Shown here: piece by piece, positions 8,695 to 16,407 of the stretch | Layout of the letters: each line of letters begins with the position of its first letter | How positions within the stretch are numbered: the first letter of the stretch is position 1 | Source of the DNA: Cohaesibacter sp. | GTDB taxonomy: Bacteria; Pseudomonadota; Alphaproteobacteria; Rhizobiales; Cohaesibacteraceae | NCBI GenBank assembly: GCA_025800105.1 | Contig: JAOXSG010000100.1 | Coordinates: 1-39,381, forward strand | Reading direction: 5' to 3' | Length of the DNA stretch: 39,381 nt | Notes under the pieces: generated by a model | What the model was told of the DNA's origin: nothing | The model's database searches: none | The model's input: only the letters and a program-made list of their open reading frames with translations | Position numbers and translations under genes: made by a program

Positions 8695-8967
8695 ATGACC
8701 AAGGACATTATGTTTGTGGAAGGCATCAGACTTGCGGCTTTGGCGAATGGCGTTTTGCGCATTGAGTGTCTTTACAGCTCAGCCAATGGGGAAGAGCAGG
8801 TCTCTGGTGAATTATTGATCCCTGCCAACCGCGTTGGCAATGTCATTCAGGGGCTTTCCAGTGCTGCGGCAAGCATTGCCCAGAAACAACAAGAAGCGAT
8901 CGAAGCACAATCTTCATCTGAAAAGAGTGATGAACAGGAAGACATTGCCCTGCCTGATGTTCTTTAA
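8695..8967 (+). CDS. Small unknown protein leading the rhamnose operon
   Basis: 90 residues with an AAGGA ribosome site and the same orientation as rfbC 75 bases further on. The first 65 residues look folded and carry IRLAALANGVLRIEC and a GELLIPANRVGNVIQGL segment. The tail is Gln/Glu/Ser-rich and probably disordered. There is no signal peptide or membrane segment, so it is likely cytoplasmic. I do not recognise a family. Its place ahead of rfbCBDA suggests a role tied to sugar synthesis or the glycosyltransferases, but that rests only on location. Confidence 0.6.
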   Translation: MTKDIMFVEGIRLAALANGVLRIECLYSSANGEEQVSGELLIPANRVGNVIQGLSSAAASIAQKQQEAIEAQSSSEKSDEQEDIALPDVL

Positions 8968-9042
8968 ATCAGACATTTAGCATAATGAAGCATATTGCTT
9001 TGCCAATCATGGCAGATATTCAGCGGCTCAGGATATAACAGC

Positions 9043-9615
9043 ATGTCCCTTACTGTGAAAGCGTTAGAGATAGCAGGGGCTTATCTCATCTCTCCCCCTA
9101 AATTTGGAGATCATCGGGGTTTCTTTTCAGAAACCTATAACAAGCAGGCTTTGGCAGAACAGGGGTTCGAGCACGAATTTGTGCAGGATAATCAATCCGT
9201 TTCAACCCAAAAAGGGGTTATTCGGGGGCTGCATTTTCAAACCAATCCAAAGGCTCAGGGCAAACTGATCAGAGTGACCCATGGCGCTATTCTGGATATT
9301 CTGGTTGATATTCGCAAAGGCTCGCCCACTTATGGCCAGCATTTGACGATTGAATTATCTGCGCAAAATTGGCAACAGGTTTATGTCCCGGTCGGGATTG
9401 CTCATGGTTTTTGCACATTGAGCGAAATCACTGAAGTGCATTATAAAGTCACCAATTTTTATGCTCCAGATTGCGACAAGGGATTGGCCTTTGATGACCC
9501 GGCTTTGGGGATTGATTGGCCAGTTGCTCTGGATCAGGCCATTTTGTCCGATAAAGATCGACAGCATCCCAAATTGGCTGACTTACCGGACTATTTTACT
9601 TTTGGTGATGATTAG
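9043..9615 (+). CDS. rfbC: dTDP-4-dehydrorhamnose 3,5-epimerase
   Basis: 190 residues. It catalyses the third step of dTDP-L-rhamnose synthesis, double epimerisation of dTDP-4-dehydro-6-deoxyglucose. The cupin fold is marked by DHRGFFSETYN, NQSVSTQKGVIRGLHFQ (the RGLHFQ segment carries the catalytic His), GKLIRVTHGAILDILVDIR, YVPVGIAHGFCTLSE and VHYKVTNFYAPDCDKGLAFDD. The ATG at 9043 gives the usual family length and has AGGA upstream; an in-frame TTG at 8995 would only add an atypical leader. First of four consecutive rhamnose genes. Confidence 0.95.
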   Translation: MSLTVKALEIAGAYLISPPKFGDHRGFFSETYNKQALAEQGFEHEFVQDNQSVSTQKGVIRGLHFQTNPKAQGKLIRVTHGAILDILVDIRKGSPTYGQHLTIELSAQNWQQVYVPVGIAHGFCTLSEITEVHYKVTNFYAPDCDKGLAFDDPALGIDWPVALDQAILSDKDRQHPKLADLPDYFTFGDD

Positions 9616-9683
9616 CCCCTTTCTCACCATTATGAAGATCACCATGATTGCCTGCACAGGCAGGTTTTAAGGAAAAAGCTGCT

Positions 9684-10742
9684 ATGAAAATTCTGGTCAC
9701 AGGAGGAGCGGGTTTTATTGGATCTGCTGTCTGTCGCTATCTGGTTCAGGAACTGGGACATTGCGTTGTTAATCTGGACAAGTTAACCTATGCGGCAAAT
9801 TTGTCTTCCTTGGCCGAGATTGAAAATAATCCGCTTTATGCCTTTGAAAAAGTGGATATTTGTGATCGCTTAGAGCTTGATCGCGTCTTTAGCAGCCATC
9901 AACCCGATGCGGTGATGCATTTGGCCGCTGAAAGTCATGTGGACCGTTCTATCACAGGGGCTGGGGAATTTATTCAGACCAATGTGGTTGGCACCATGAC
10001 CATGCTAGAAGCGAGCCGTGCTTATTTGGCCGCTTGCACACAGAATGTTGCCAAGGCTTTTCGCTTTTTGCATGTCTCAACCGATGAAGTTTATGGGGAA
10101 TTGGGTGAGACGGGATTGTTTAGTGAAACAACTCCTTATGATCCTTCCTCTCCTTATTCGGCGTCGAAAGCTGCCTCGGATCATCTGGCCAAGGCATGGG
10201 CGCGAACATATGATATGCCTATCGTTGTCTCCAATTGCTCCAACAATTATGGACCTTTTCATTTTCCTGAAAAGCTGATCCCGCTCATGATCCTCAATGC
10301 TTTGCATGGCAAGGATTTGCCGGTTTATGGCGATGGCAGCAATGTGCGTGACTGGCTTTATGTTGATGATCATGCACGCGCATTGTTTATGATTTTGACC
10401 AAGGGCCGGATTGGCGAAACCTATAATGTGGGCGGGCAAAATGAACGCACCAATTTGCAAGTGGTTGAGCGGATTTGCTCTTTGGTTGATGAATTGGCCG
10501 CTCCTCTTGCCTCTGGGTCTCGCAAGGATTTGATCCGGTTTGTGCAAGATCGTCCGGGCCATGATGCCCGTTATGCCATTGATGCTGAAAAATTGCGCAG
10601 TGAATTGGGTTGGGTTGCACAAGAGAATTTTGAAAGCGGTTTGCGCAAAACCGTTCAGTGGTATCTGGACCATGAAGCCTGGTGGCGCCCGATTATCGAA
10701 CATAATTATCAGGGTGAACGCTTGGGTCTGACAAAGACGTAA
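9684..10742 (+). CDS. rfbB: dTDP-glucose 4,6-dehydratase
   Basis: 352 residues, the normal size for RmlB. It converts dTDP-glucose to dTDP-4-dehydro-6-deoxyglucose using bound NAD. The N-terminal Rossmann motif is [14 protein letters not shown]; the substrate and catalytic motifs are [22 protein letters not shown] (Thr-Asp-Glu catalytic segment), [10 protein letters not shown] (Tyr-x3-Lys) and [17 protein letters not shown]. The ATG at 9684 is preceded by TTAAGGAAAAA; the frame is open further upstream but the family starts at MKILVTGG. It lies 68 bases after rfbC and 19 before rfbD. Confidence 0.96.
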   Translation: MKILVTGGAGFIGSAVCRYLVQELGHCVVNLDKLTYAANLSSLAEIENNPLYAFEKVDICDRLELDRVFSSHQPDAVMHLAAESHVDRSITGAGEFIQTNVVGTMTMLEASRAYLAACTQNVAKAFRFLHVSTDEVYGELGETGLFSETTPYDPSSPYSASKAASDHLAKAWARTYDMPIVVSNCSNNYGPFHFPEKLIPLMILNALHGKDLPVYGDGSNVRDWLYVDDHARALFMILTKGRIGETYNVGGQNERTNLQVVERICSLVDELAAPLASGSRKDLIRFVQDRPGHDARYAIDAEKLRSELGWVAQENFESGLRKTVQWYLDHEAWWRPIIEHNYQGERLGLTKT

Positions 10743-10761
10743 TCTTAGAAGGATCGAGAGC

Positions 10762-11679
10762 ATGACACCACGCCTTGTTATTCTGGGTAAATCTGGCCAA
10801 ATGGCTCACGCTTTGGCAGAGCGTGCCAAGGCCAAATCTATTGATTGTCTGTTTTTAGGGCGCGATGATCTGGATCTGGCACAGATGCCATTGCCGCAGA
10901 CACTTGAAGATGTGCCAGCCGATCTAAAACAAGCCATCACCTCTTTTGCGCCGACCCATATCCTTAACAGTGCGGCCTATACCGCCGTTGATAAAGCAGA
11001 AGAAGAGCGTGACGCCGCCTTTGCGCTCAATGAGGATGGGGCGCGTCTGGCCGCCCGTCTGGCCCGTTTGTTCGATGTGGGATTTATCCATATATCAACA
11101 GATTATGTCTTTGATGGCACCAAAGAGGGGGCCTATGGTGAAGACGATTTAACGGCCCCCCAATCTGTTTATGGTCTTTCCAAACTTGCCGGGGAAAAGG
11201 CTGTCTGTGCAGAGCATTCAGGCGCTGTGATCATACGCACAAGTTGGATTATTTCAGCTTATGGCAACAATTTCCTCAAAAGCATGGTTCGGTTGGGTCA
11301 GGAGCGAGAGGCTTTATCGATCGTTGCCGATCAGACCGGGTGCCCCACTCCGGCACTGGATTTGGCTGATGCCTTGCTGGCCATTGTCCAGCAAGTACCA
11401 GCCACTGCCGCCGCCCATGAGAGAGCGGGCATCTATCATGCCTGTGGGCAAGGCAAAGCCAGTTGGTATGATCTGGCAAGCCATATTTTTGAGGTGGTTG
11501 CAGCATCTGGGCAACCCGTCCCAACATTAACAGCCATTCCAACGACAGATTATCCAACACCTGCCCGCAGACCGGTCAATTCGGTGATGGATTGCCACAA
11601 ATTGGCGCAACAGTTTGATGTGCGTTTGCCATCTTGGCGGGTGGATGTTGAAAAGAGTGTTTTGTCTCTGATCAAGTGA
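10762..11679 (+). CDS. rfbD: dTDP-4-dehydrorhamnose reductase
   Basis: 305 residues. It carries out the last step, NAD(P)H-dependent reduction to dTDP-L-rhamnose. Motifs of the SDR-type RmlD family: GKSGQMAHAL at the N-terminal nucleotide loop, ILNSAAYTAVDKAEEE, ISTDYVFDGTKEGAY, SVYGLSKLAGEKAV (Tyr-x3-Lys), IIRTSWIISAYGNNFLKSM and the C-terminal ARRPVNSVMDCHKL. The ribosome site is AGAAGGA. The order C-B-D-A in one direction with short gaps points to one operon, although the 91-base gap before rfbA could hold a further promoter. Confidence 0.95.
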   Translation: MTPRLVILGKSGQMAHALAERAKAKSIDCLFLGRDDLDLAQMPLPQTLEDVPADLKQAITSFAPTHILNSAAYTAVDKAEEERDAAFALNEDGARLAARLARLFDVGFIHISTDYVFDGTKEGAYGEDDLTAPQSVYGLSKLAGEKAVCAEHSGAVIIRTSWIISAYGNNFLKSMVRLGQEREALSIVADQTGCPTPALDLADALLAIVQQVPATAAAHERAGIYHACGQGKASWYDLASHIFEVVAASGQPVPTLTAIPTTDYPTPARRPVNSVMDCHKLAQQFDVRLPSWRVDVEKSVLSLIK

Positions 11680-11770
11680 AGCAATGCGCGTGATTGCTTT
11701 CATCTTGGGCTATGCTTTCTTGGGAAAGTTGTATAGTGTTCGCGCAACTATGCGATAAGGGAGACAGGTG

Positions 11771-12631
11771 ATGAAGGGTATTATTCTGGCCGGGGGCTTG
11801 GGAACCCGCCTGCATCCAATTACCAAAGCGACATCAAAACAGCTTTTGCCGGTTTATGACAAGCCGATGATTTATTATCCGCTTTCCACGCTTATGCTGG
11901 CCGGTATTCGCGAGATATTGATCATCTCTACGCCGACCGCATTGGGACAATATGAAAGTCTGTTGTCTGATGGCTCCCAATGGGGATTGAAGCTGTCTTA
12001 CAAGGAACAGGCCGAACCAAGGGGACTGGCTGAGGCTTTTCTGTTGGCTGAGGATTTTTTGCAAGGAGATGGGGCAACTTTGGCTCTTGGCGATAATATT
12101 TTTTATTCGTCCGGCCTGACCGAACTTTTGCAAAAAGCCGCCAGCAAGCCAAACGGCGCCACCATTTTTGCCTATCGGGTCCGCGATCCACGCTCTTTTG
12201 GTGTGGTGGAGATTGATGCCAATGGCACCGCTCTTTCGATTGAAGAAAAACCCGCAGAACCCAAAAGCGATTTGGCGATCACCGGTTTGTATTTTTGTGA
12301 TTCCAATGTGGTCGATTATGCCAAAAATGTCCAACCATCGGCGCGCGGTGAGTTGGAAATCACCTCGATATTAGAGCAATATATGCATGAGGGCACTTTG
12401 TCCGTTACCACTTTGGCGCGCGGGACAGCATGGTTGGATACCGGAACCGTGGATGCTCTGTTGCAAGCATCTCAATTTGTCCAGACTGTTGAAGCGCGGC
12501 AAGGCTTTAAGATTGCCTGCCCCGAAGAGATTGCCTGGCGGCAAAACTGGATTGACAACGAGGCCCTTCTGGCGCTTTCCGCATCCTTTAAGAATGATTA
12601 CGGCACTTATTTGAAATCCCTGATTTCTTAG
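11771..12631 (+). CDS. rfbA: Glucose-1-phosphate thymidylyltransferase
   Basis: 286 residues. It makes dTDP-glucose from dTTP and glucose-1-phosphate, the entry step of the pathway. The signature [20 protein letters not shown] and [17 protein letters not shown] are textbook Rml[20 protein letters not shown] and [10 protein letters not shown] follow in order. The ATG at 11771 is chosen because AAGGGAG is better spaced to it than to the GTG one codon earlier. No T-tailed terminator is visible directly after the stop; the next 500 bases lead to the S-layer-like gene. Confidence 0.96.
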   Translation: MKGIILAGGLGTRLHPITKATSKQLLPVYDKPMIYYPLSTLMLAGIREILIISTPTALGQYESLLSDGSQWGLKLSYKEQAEPRGLAEAFLLAEDFLQGDGATLALGDNIFYSSGLTELLQKAASKPNGATIFAYRVRDPRSFGVVEIDANGTALSIEEKPAEPKSDLAITGLYFCDSNVVDYAKNVQPSARGELEITSILEQYMHEGTLSVTTLARGTAWLDTGTVDALLQASQFVQTVEARQGFKIACPEEIAWRQNWIDNEALLALSASFKNDYGTYLKSLIS

Positions 12632-12931
12632 CCGCGGTCCCAATGCCCCTTGCACACTTGCATGACATCCTTTAGGACATAGGAACATAATTGTGTTGCA
12701 TTTGATTGCGGGTTGTTTTTGTACGTTTTTGTCCAGTAATTGGTGCCTTTAAGGGTCAAATATACCAGATTTATGATTTGCCCCTTAAAGACAGGATCGT
12801 TTGAAACAAAGTCTATTGATCGGCCTGTTTGTACATTTTGCGTTTCTGAAACGAAAACAGCTGTTTGAATGGTGGAAAACATCCAAAAAACGCAAATAAA
12901 CACCTGTATAGGGTTTACTGTACACCCATCC
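12632..12931. other. Non-coding stretch with a 15-bp inverted repeat
   Basis: AT-rich sequence after rfbA. At 12747-12761 and 12776-12790 there is a 15-bp inverted repeat, CTTTAAGGGTCAAAT against CTTTAAGGGGCAAAT read on the opposite strand: one mismatch, with a 14-base loop. No T-run follows on either strand, so it is not an ordinary terminator. A 91-codon minus-strand frame covers most of the region but has no protein-like features. A structured RNA or a degenerate mobile-element remnant are both possible. Confidence 0.4.
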
Positions 12932-12959
12932 TTGATGTATGTAGCACAACAATTATAAG
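12932..12959 (+). promoter_or_regulatory. Candidate sigma-70 type promoter of the S-layer-like gene
   Basis: TTGATG (12932-12937), a 16-base spacer, then TATAAG (12954-12959). Transcription would begin near 12966 and give a 5' leader of about 170 nucleotides before the ATG at 13136. The assignment rests only on consensus likeness and position. Confidence 0.5.
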
Positions 12960-13008
12960 TGATTTGCGTTGATTGTTTGTCAAAGCCCCATTGGTCATGA
13001 GGTTTTGA

Positions 13009-13105
13009 TGAGCAATCATAAGGAAATTGCTCAATCCATCATTTCAATGATGGATCTCCCAGAACAGGAAAAACAAAAGACCCTGTTCGGTCCGATATTT
13101 TCGGA
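13009..13105 (+). promoter_or_regulatory. Structured 5' leader: four hairpins in a row before the S-layer-like gene
   Basis: Four consecutive perfect stems: TGAGCAAT/ATTGCTCA (13009-13016 with 13026-13033); ATCCATCAT/ATGATGGAT (13034-13042 with 13047-13055, loop TTCA); GAACAGG/CCTGTTC (13062-13068 with 13082-13088); TCCGA/TCGGA (13091-13095 with 13101-13105). They end about 20 bases before the GGAG ribosome site. S-layer mRNAs are known to have long, stable leaders, so a role in mRNA lifetime is plausible. A 36-codon frame (13008-13118) covers the same bases and could be a leader peptide. Confidence 0.55.
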
Positions 13106-13135
13106 TTATCACATGTGAAAAACGGAGTTACGCAC

Positions 13136-15298
13136 ATGGCGTTGGCTTTTGATGCAACATTTTATCTGAACAACAATCCTGATGTTCTGAATGCGATTGT
13201 ATCCGGTGCTTTCAAAGGCACTGCAGAAGATCACTTCAACATGTTCGGTTTCAAAGAAAACCGCGATCCAAGCGCGACCTTTGATCTGAGCTATTATCTT
13301 GCTAACAACCCAGACATTCTGGCTGCTGGCATCAATGGCTTCCAGCATTTCATCGCTTTTGGTGCTGGCGAAGGCCGTGTATTCAGCGCTGATCTTGCTG
13401 CAAAGCTGGGTTCTGGCTTTGATGAAGATGCTTATCTTGCAGCAAATGCTGATGTTAAAGCAGCTGTTGACGCAGGTACTCTTAAATCTGGTTATCAGCA
13501 TTGGATTCTGTTTGGTGCAGACGAAAAGCGTCCTGGTGCACAGAACAAAGACGGCGCAGCTCTGACTGCTACTGGCAGCGAAGTTGAGCCAAACTTCACT
13601 TTGAAAACCACCACTGATTCCATCAATGGTACTTCTGCTAATGAGCTCATCAAAGGTGGCATTTCCACATTGAATGCTGCTGACGTGATCGACGGCGGTG
13701 CTGGCACAGATACTCTGGAAGCACGCGTAACTGGTGCAATTGGTGCTCCTACCGTTGTTGCTGTTGAGAAATTTGCTTTCGACACCATTGGTGCAACCAC
13801 TCTGGGGCTGGGCAATGTCAGTGGCGTTGAAGAAGTATCTGTAACCGGTACTGGTGATTTCGAGTTCGGTGCTAGTGACACTCTCAACACCATGGCAAAA
13901 TATGCCCTGAACGATTACAAGAAAACATTGACACTGTCTTTTGCAGATACTGCTCTTGAAGGTCAAGCTGCTGATAAGGCTGTAATTGATGTAAGTCTTG
14001 AAAAAGTTGACGGTGCAACTTTGCAGATTGATCTTGATACAGGTACTGGTACCGCTGAAATCATCGACAATCTGAAAATTGCATCCAATGGTTCTTCTGC
14101 AAACAAAATCACATTGGGCGTTGAAAATACCATTGATGGAATCACAAAATCTGAAGTAACAGGATCTGCAGATCTGACTTTGATTGCTAATGGTGGCGCA
14201 TTTGCAGCCGTTTCAAAACTTGATGCATCTGCTCATACCGGAAAATTGGCCGTTGTCACTGATACAAATACTGTTGATTTGAGTGGTACCAAAGGCATTG
14301 ATTCTATTGCTTTGACCGGCACAACCACCGGCACTCAAAATCTTGTGAGCGGCACTTCTGTAAGCTTTATGGCTAGCACTGCAGGTGCTAACGTTATTTT
14401 GGACGTTAAAGATGCCGATAAAGCTGGTTCTGTTTCAGATTCTCTCGATATCAACTTGAATGCTGCTGCAAATCTCACCATCGCTGCTACTAATAATCTG
14501 ACGGTTGATAGTGTTGAAACCATCAATATCAATTCCACAACATCTGCTACCGACAAATCAACCGTAACCAATACCATTACGGATTTGGAAGCCAGCACGC
14601 TTTCTACCCTGAATGTTCAAGGTGATACCAAACTGGTTATCGCAGCAACAACTGATGGTATTGATCTTGTTGATGCAAGCAAAATGACTGCAAGCTTCAC
14701 GATTGACGCTTCAGTAGGCAATAATGCAGCGGGTAAAGGTATCAAGATCATTGGTGGTTCTGCCGCCGATGTGATTACTGGCAGCAATCAGGCTGATATC
14801 TTCACCTTGGGTGATGGCAAAGATACCGTGAAATCCTTGTCTGGAAATGACACTGTGACCGATTTCAAATTTGGTACCAGTGGCGATATCATTGATTTGT
14901 CCGGTGCTGGCAACTCTGCTCTTGCTGCTACTTTCGGCCTTCTTGATGCCGACAATACTCTGAAAGTTCTGGCTAGCACAACAACAGGCGCTGCTACAAT
15001 CGCAGATAATCAAGTTTTGGCAGTATCTGTTGCTAAAGCAGAAGATCTGGATTCTAAAGCAGAAATTGCAGCATTGTTTGGTACCAGTAAAGTATTCGAA
15101 GCTGTAGCAACTAGCGAAGAATTTACTCTTTTGATTGCTGCTGCAGATACTGGTAAAGTCTACGTTTATGACCTCGCAGAAAGTGGTGCGAACACCACTC
15201 TTGCAGATGCTGGAGATACAGTGAATCTTGTTGGTACTCTGGACGGTGTATCTGCTGCTCAGCTCGATAGTGCTGTTGCAGGCAACTTCATCGCGTAA
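13136..15298 (+). CDS. S-layer-like / RTX protein secreted by the type I system
   Basis: 720 residues from the ATG at 13136 with GGAG at good spacing; the GTG at 13115 lacks one. Residues about 5-130 are three repeats of the form YLxxNPDVxxAxxxG...HFxxFGxxExR. The long middle is beta-rich, full of Thr, Ser, Ala and Gly, almost without Cys or Trp, as in S-layer and RTX surface proteins; DVIDGGAGTDTLEA occurs near residue 185. Near the C-terminus come RTX-like turns (GGSAADVITGSNQADIF, LGDGKDTV, GDIIDLSG), and the protein ends in a hydrophobic FIA after an acidic tail, fitting an uncleaved type I signal. There is no Sec signal. Codon choice (GCT/GCA for Ala, CTG for Leu) is more uniform than in neighbours, suggesting high expression. 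It has its own promoter, leader and strong terminator. Whether it forms a crystalline layer or a loose adhesin is unknown. Confidence 0.8.
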   Translation: MALAFDATFYLNNNPDVLNAIVSGAFKGTAEDHFNMFGFKENRDPSATFDLSYYLANNPDILAAGINGFQHFIAFGAGEGRVFSADLAAKLGSGFDEDAYLAANADVKAAVDAGTLKSGYQHWILFGADEKRPGAQNKDGAALTATGSEVEPNFTLKTTTDSINGTSANELIKGGISTLNAADVIDGGAGTDTLEARVTGAIGAPTVVAVEKFAFDTIGATTLGLGNVSGVEEVSVTGTGDFEFGASDTLNTMAKYALNDYKKTLTLSFADTALEGQAADKAVIDVSLEKVDGATLQIDLDTGTGTAEIIDNLKIASNGSSANKITLGVENTIDGITKSEVTGSADLTLIANGGAFAAVSKLDASAHTGKLAVVTDTNTVDLSGTKGIDSIALTGTTTGTQNLVSGTSVSFMASTAGANVILDVKDADKAGSVSDSLDINLNAAANLTIAATNNLTVDSVETININSTTSATDKSTVTNTITDLEASTLSTLNVQGDTKLVIAATTDGIDLVDASKMTASFTIDASVGNNAAGKGIKIIGGSAADVITGSNQADIFTLGDGKDTVKSLSGNDTVTDFKFGTSGDIIDLSGAGNSALAATFGLLDADNTLKVLASTTTGAATIADNQVLAVSVAKAEDLDSKAEIAALFGTSKVFEAVATSEEFTLLIAAADTGKVYVYDLAESGANTTLADAGDTVNLVGTLDGVSAAQLDSAVAGNFIA

Positions 15299-15321
15299 AT
15301 TTTATTTATGTCGATAAAAAT

Positions 15322-15355
15322 AAAGGCTCGCGGGACACCCCGCGAGCTTTTTTAT
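15322..15355 (+). terminator. Strong rho-independent terminator of the S-layer-like gene
   Basis: GCTCGCGGG, loop ACAC, CCCGCGAGC (15326-15334 with 15339-15347), a perfect 9-bp G+C-rich stem followed by six Ts. It lies 28 bases after the stop codon and isolates this unit from the downstream secretion genes. Confidence 0.92.
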
Positions 15356-15385
15356 TAGCTTTACTTACACATAATATGATTAGCT

Positions 15386-15892
15386 ATGCCCTTCTTAACC
15401 CGCATAACAACAGACTATTCTTTTCAGGAAGATCGAATACAGTTGGTGGGGCATGATGAGGCGGGGCAGGTTTATCAGCTTTGGCTCACCCGACGCCTGA
15501 GCGATCGATTGTTGGCGTTGCTGATTGAAGGATTGGGTCCTCAGGACAAGGCGACATATCCGCTTGATATGATGCAATCCTTTGAACAGGAAAAAGCCGT
15601 TCACCAAATTGAAGCCATGGCACCGGTTACCCTGTCAACTGAACAGGCTCCGCTTTGTTGGCTGGTCAATAATGTCGATATCACCCGCAGCCCTGAAGGG
15701 GTTGTTCTGGTTTTCAAGGATGATGGGGAGCTTGAGGCCACCCTGCCCTTGCAAGTGGTCGAATTGCGGCAATGGCTCTCTATCTGTTACAAAATATACA
15801 AAACAGCCGAATGGCCAATGCGCTTATGGCCCGCCTGGATCACACCGGACTATGGCACATCCGCCCAGAGCGAGAGTGTCCCTTTGCATTAA
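15386..15892 (+). CDS. Unknown cytoplasmic protein between the S-layer-like gene and the secretion genes
   Basis: 168 residues, no signal peptide and no membrane segment. Visible features are an N-terminal beta-rich stretch (ITTDYSFQEDRIQLVGHD, QVYQLWLTRR), a helix RLSDRLLALLIEGL, and a Trp-rich end (CWLVNNVDITRSPEG, WPMRLWPAWITPDYG). I do not recognise a family. It resembles the 90-residue protein at 8695 only in having a short N-terminal beta region and one helix, which may mean nothing. The ribosome site at the ATG is weak. Its place between substrate and exporter makes a secretion accessory or regulator conceivable; this is inference from position. Confidence 0.6.
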   Translation: MPFLTRITTDYSFQEDRIQLVGHDEAGQVYQLWLTRRLSDRLLALLIEGLGPQDKATYPLDMMQSFEQEKAVHQIEAMAPVTLSTEQAPLCWLVNNVDITRSPEGVVLVFKDDGELEATLPLQVVELRQWLSICYKIYKTAEWPMRLWPAWITPDYGTSAQSESVPLH

Positions 15893-16046
15893 GACAAAAA
15901 GCCGGAAAATCTGAGGCATTTTCAAATCCCGTCTTAAGAAAGACAAGGGAAAATCATGAGAGCAGACAAAAAAGTATAGTAATTGCTGCACACTTTGCCT
16001 AATATGATTTTTCGATAGCTATGACGAATTTCAAGGATCCCCCCCA

Positions 16047-16364
16047 ATGAGTGCAACGAGTAAAGTCTCCTTACAGGAAGACGACAAAGTCGCAAGGCGG
16101 CAGGCCGTCGGCCGCTGGTTAAAAGGACTGCGCGAAGATGCCGGTCTATCCCAGCGCGACCTTGCAAAAAAAATTCAGGTAGAATATTACACCTTTATCT
16201 CTCAGATTGAATCTGGCCGTGGCCGCATTCCACCAGAGAGATATGTGGCTTGGTCTGAAGCGCTTGATGTCGATGCGAAAAAATTTGCATATCGAATGCT
16301 GGAAGCCTATGAGCCAACAACCTATATGATCCTGTGTCCCCAAGAGGTTGCAGAAAGCAGGTAA
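16047..16364 (+). CDS. XRE-family helix-turn-helix regulator
   Basis: 105 residues. Residues about 18-75 are a classic HTH_3/XRE domain: GRWLKGLREDAGLSQRDLAK, then VEYYTFISQIESGRGRIPPE as turn plus recognition helix. The remaining 30 residues have no sensor-domain features. AAGGA before the ATG is a good ribosome site. It is followed within 45 bases by a membrane protein and then the type I exporter genes, so it is the obvious candidate regulator of the secretion operon or the S-layer-like gene. No operator could be assigned. Confidence 0.85.
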   Translation: MSATSKVSLQEDDKVARRQAVGRWLKGLREDAGLSQRDLAKKIQVEYYTFISQIESGRGRIPPERYVAWSEALDVDAKKFAYRMLEAYEPTTYMILCPQEVAESR

Positions 16365-16407
16365 GGTGCTTGATAACATCTGCTTGAAATCGAGGTTTTG
16401 ATAGATC

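Noticed and set aside
12628-12903. 91-codon minus-strand frame between rfbA and the S-layer-like gene
   Set aside because: It overlaps the rfbA stop, has no ribosome site or recognisable motif, and covers a palindrome-containing AT-rich gap; chance frame more likely.
13109-13966. 285-codon minus-strand frame opposite the S-layer-like gene
   Set aside because: Cys/Ser-rich sequence without family features; arises from the Ala/Thr codon bias of the plus strand.
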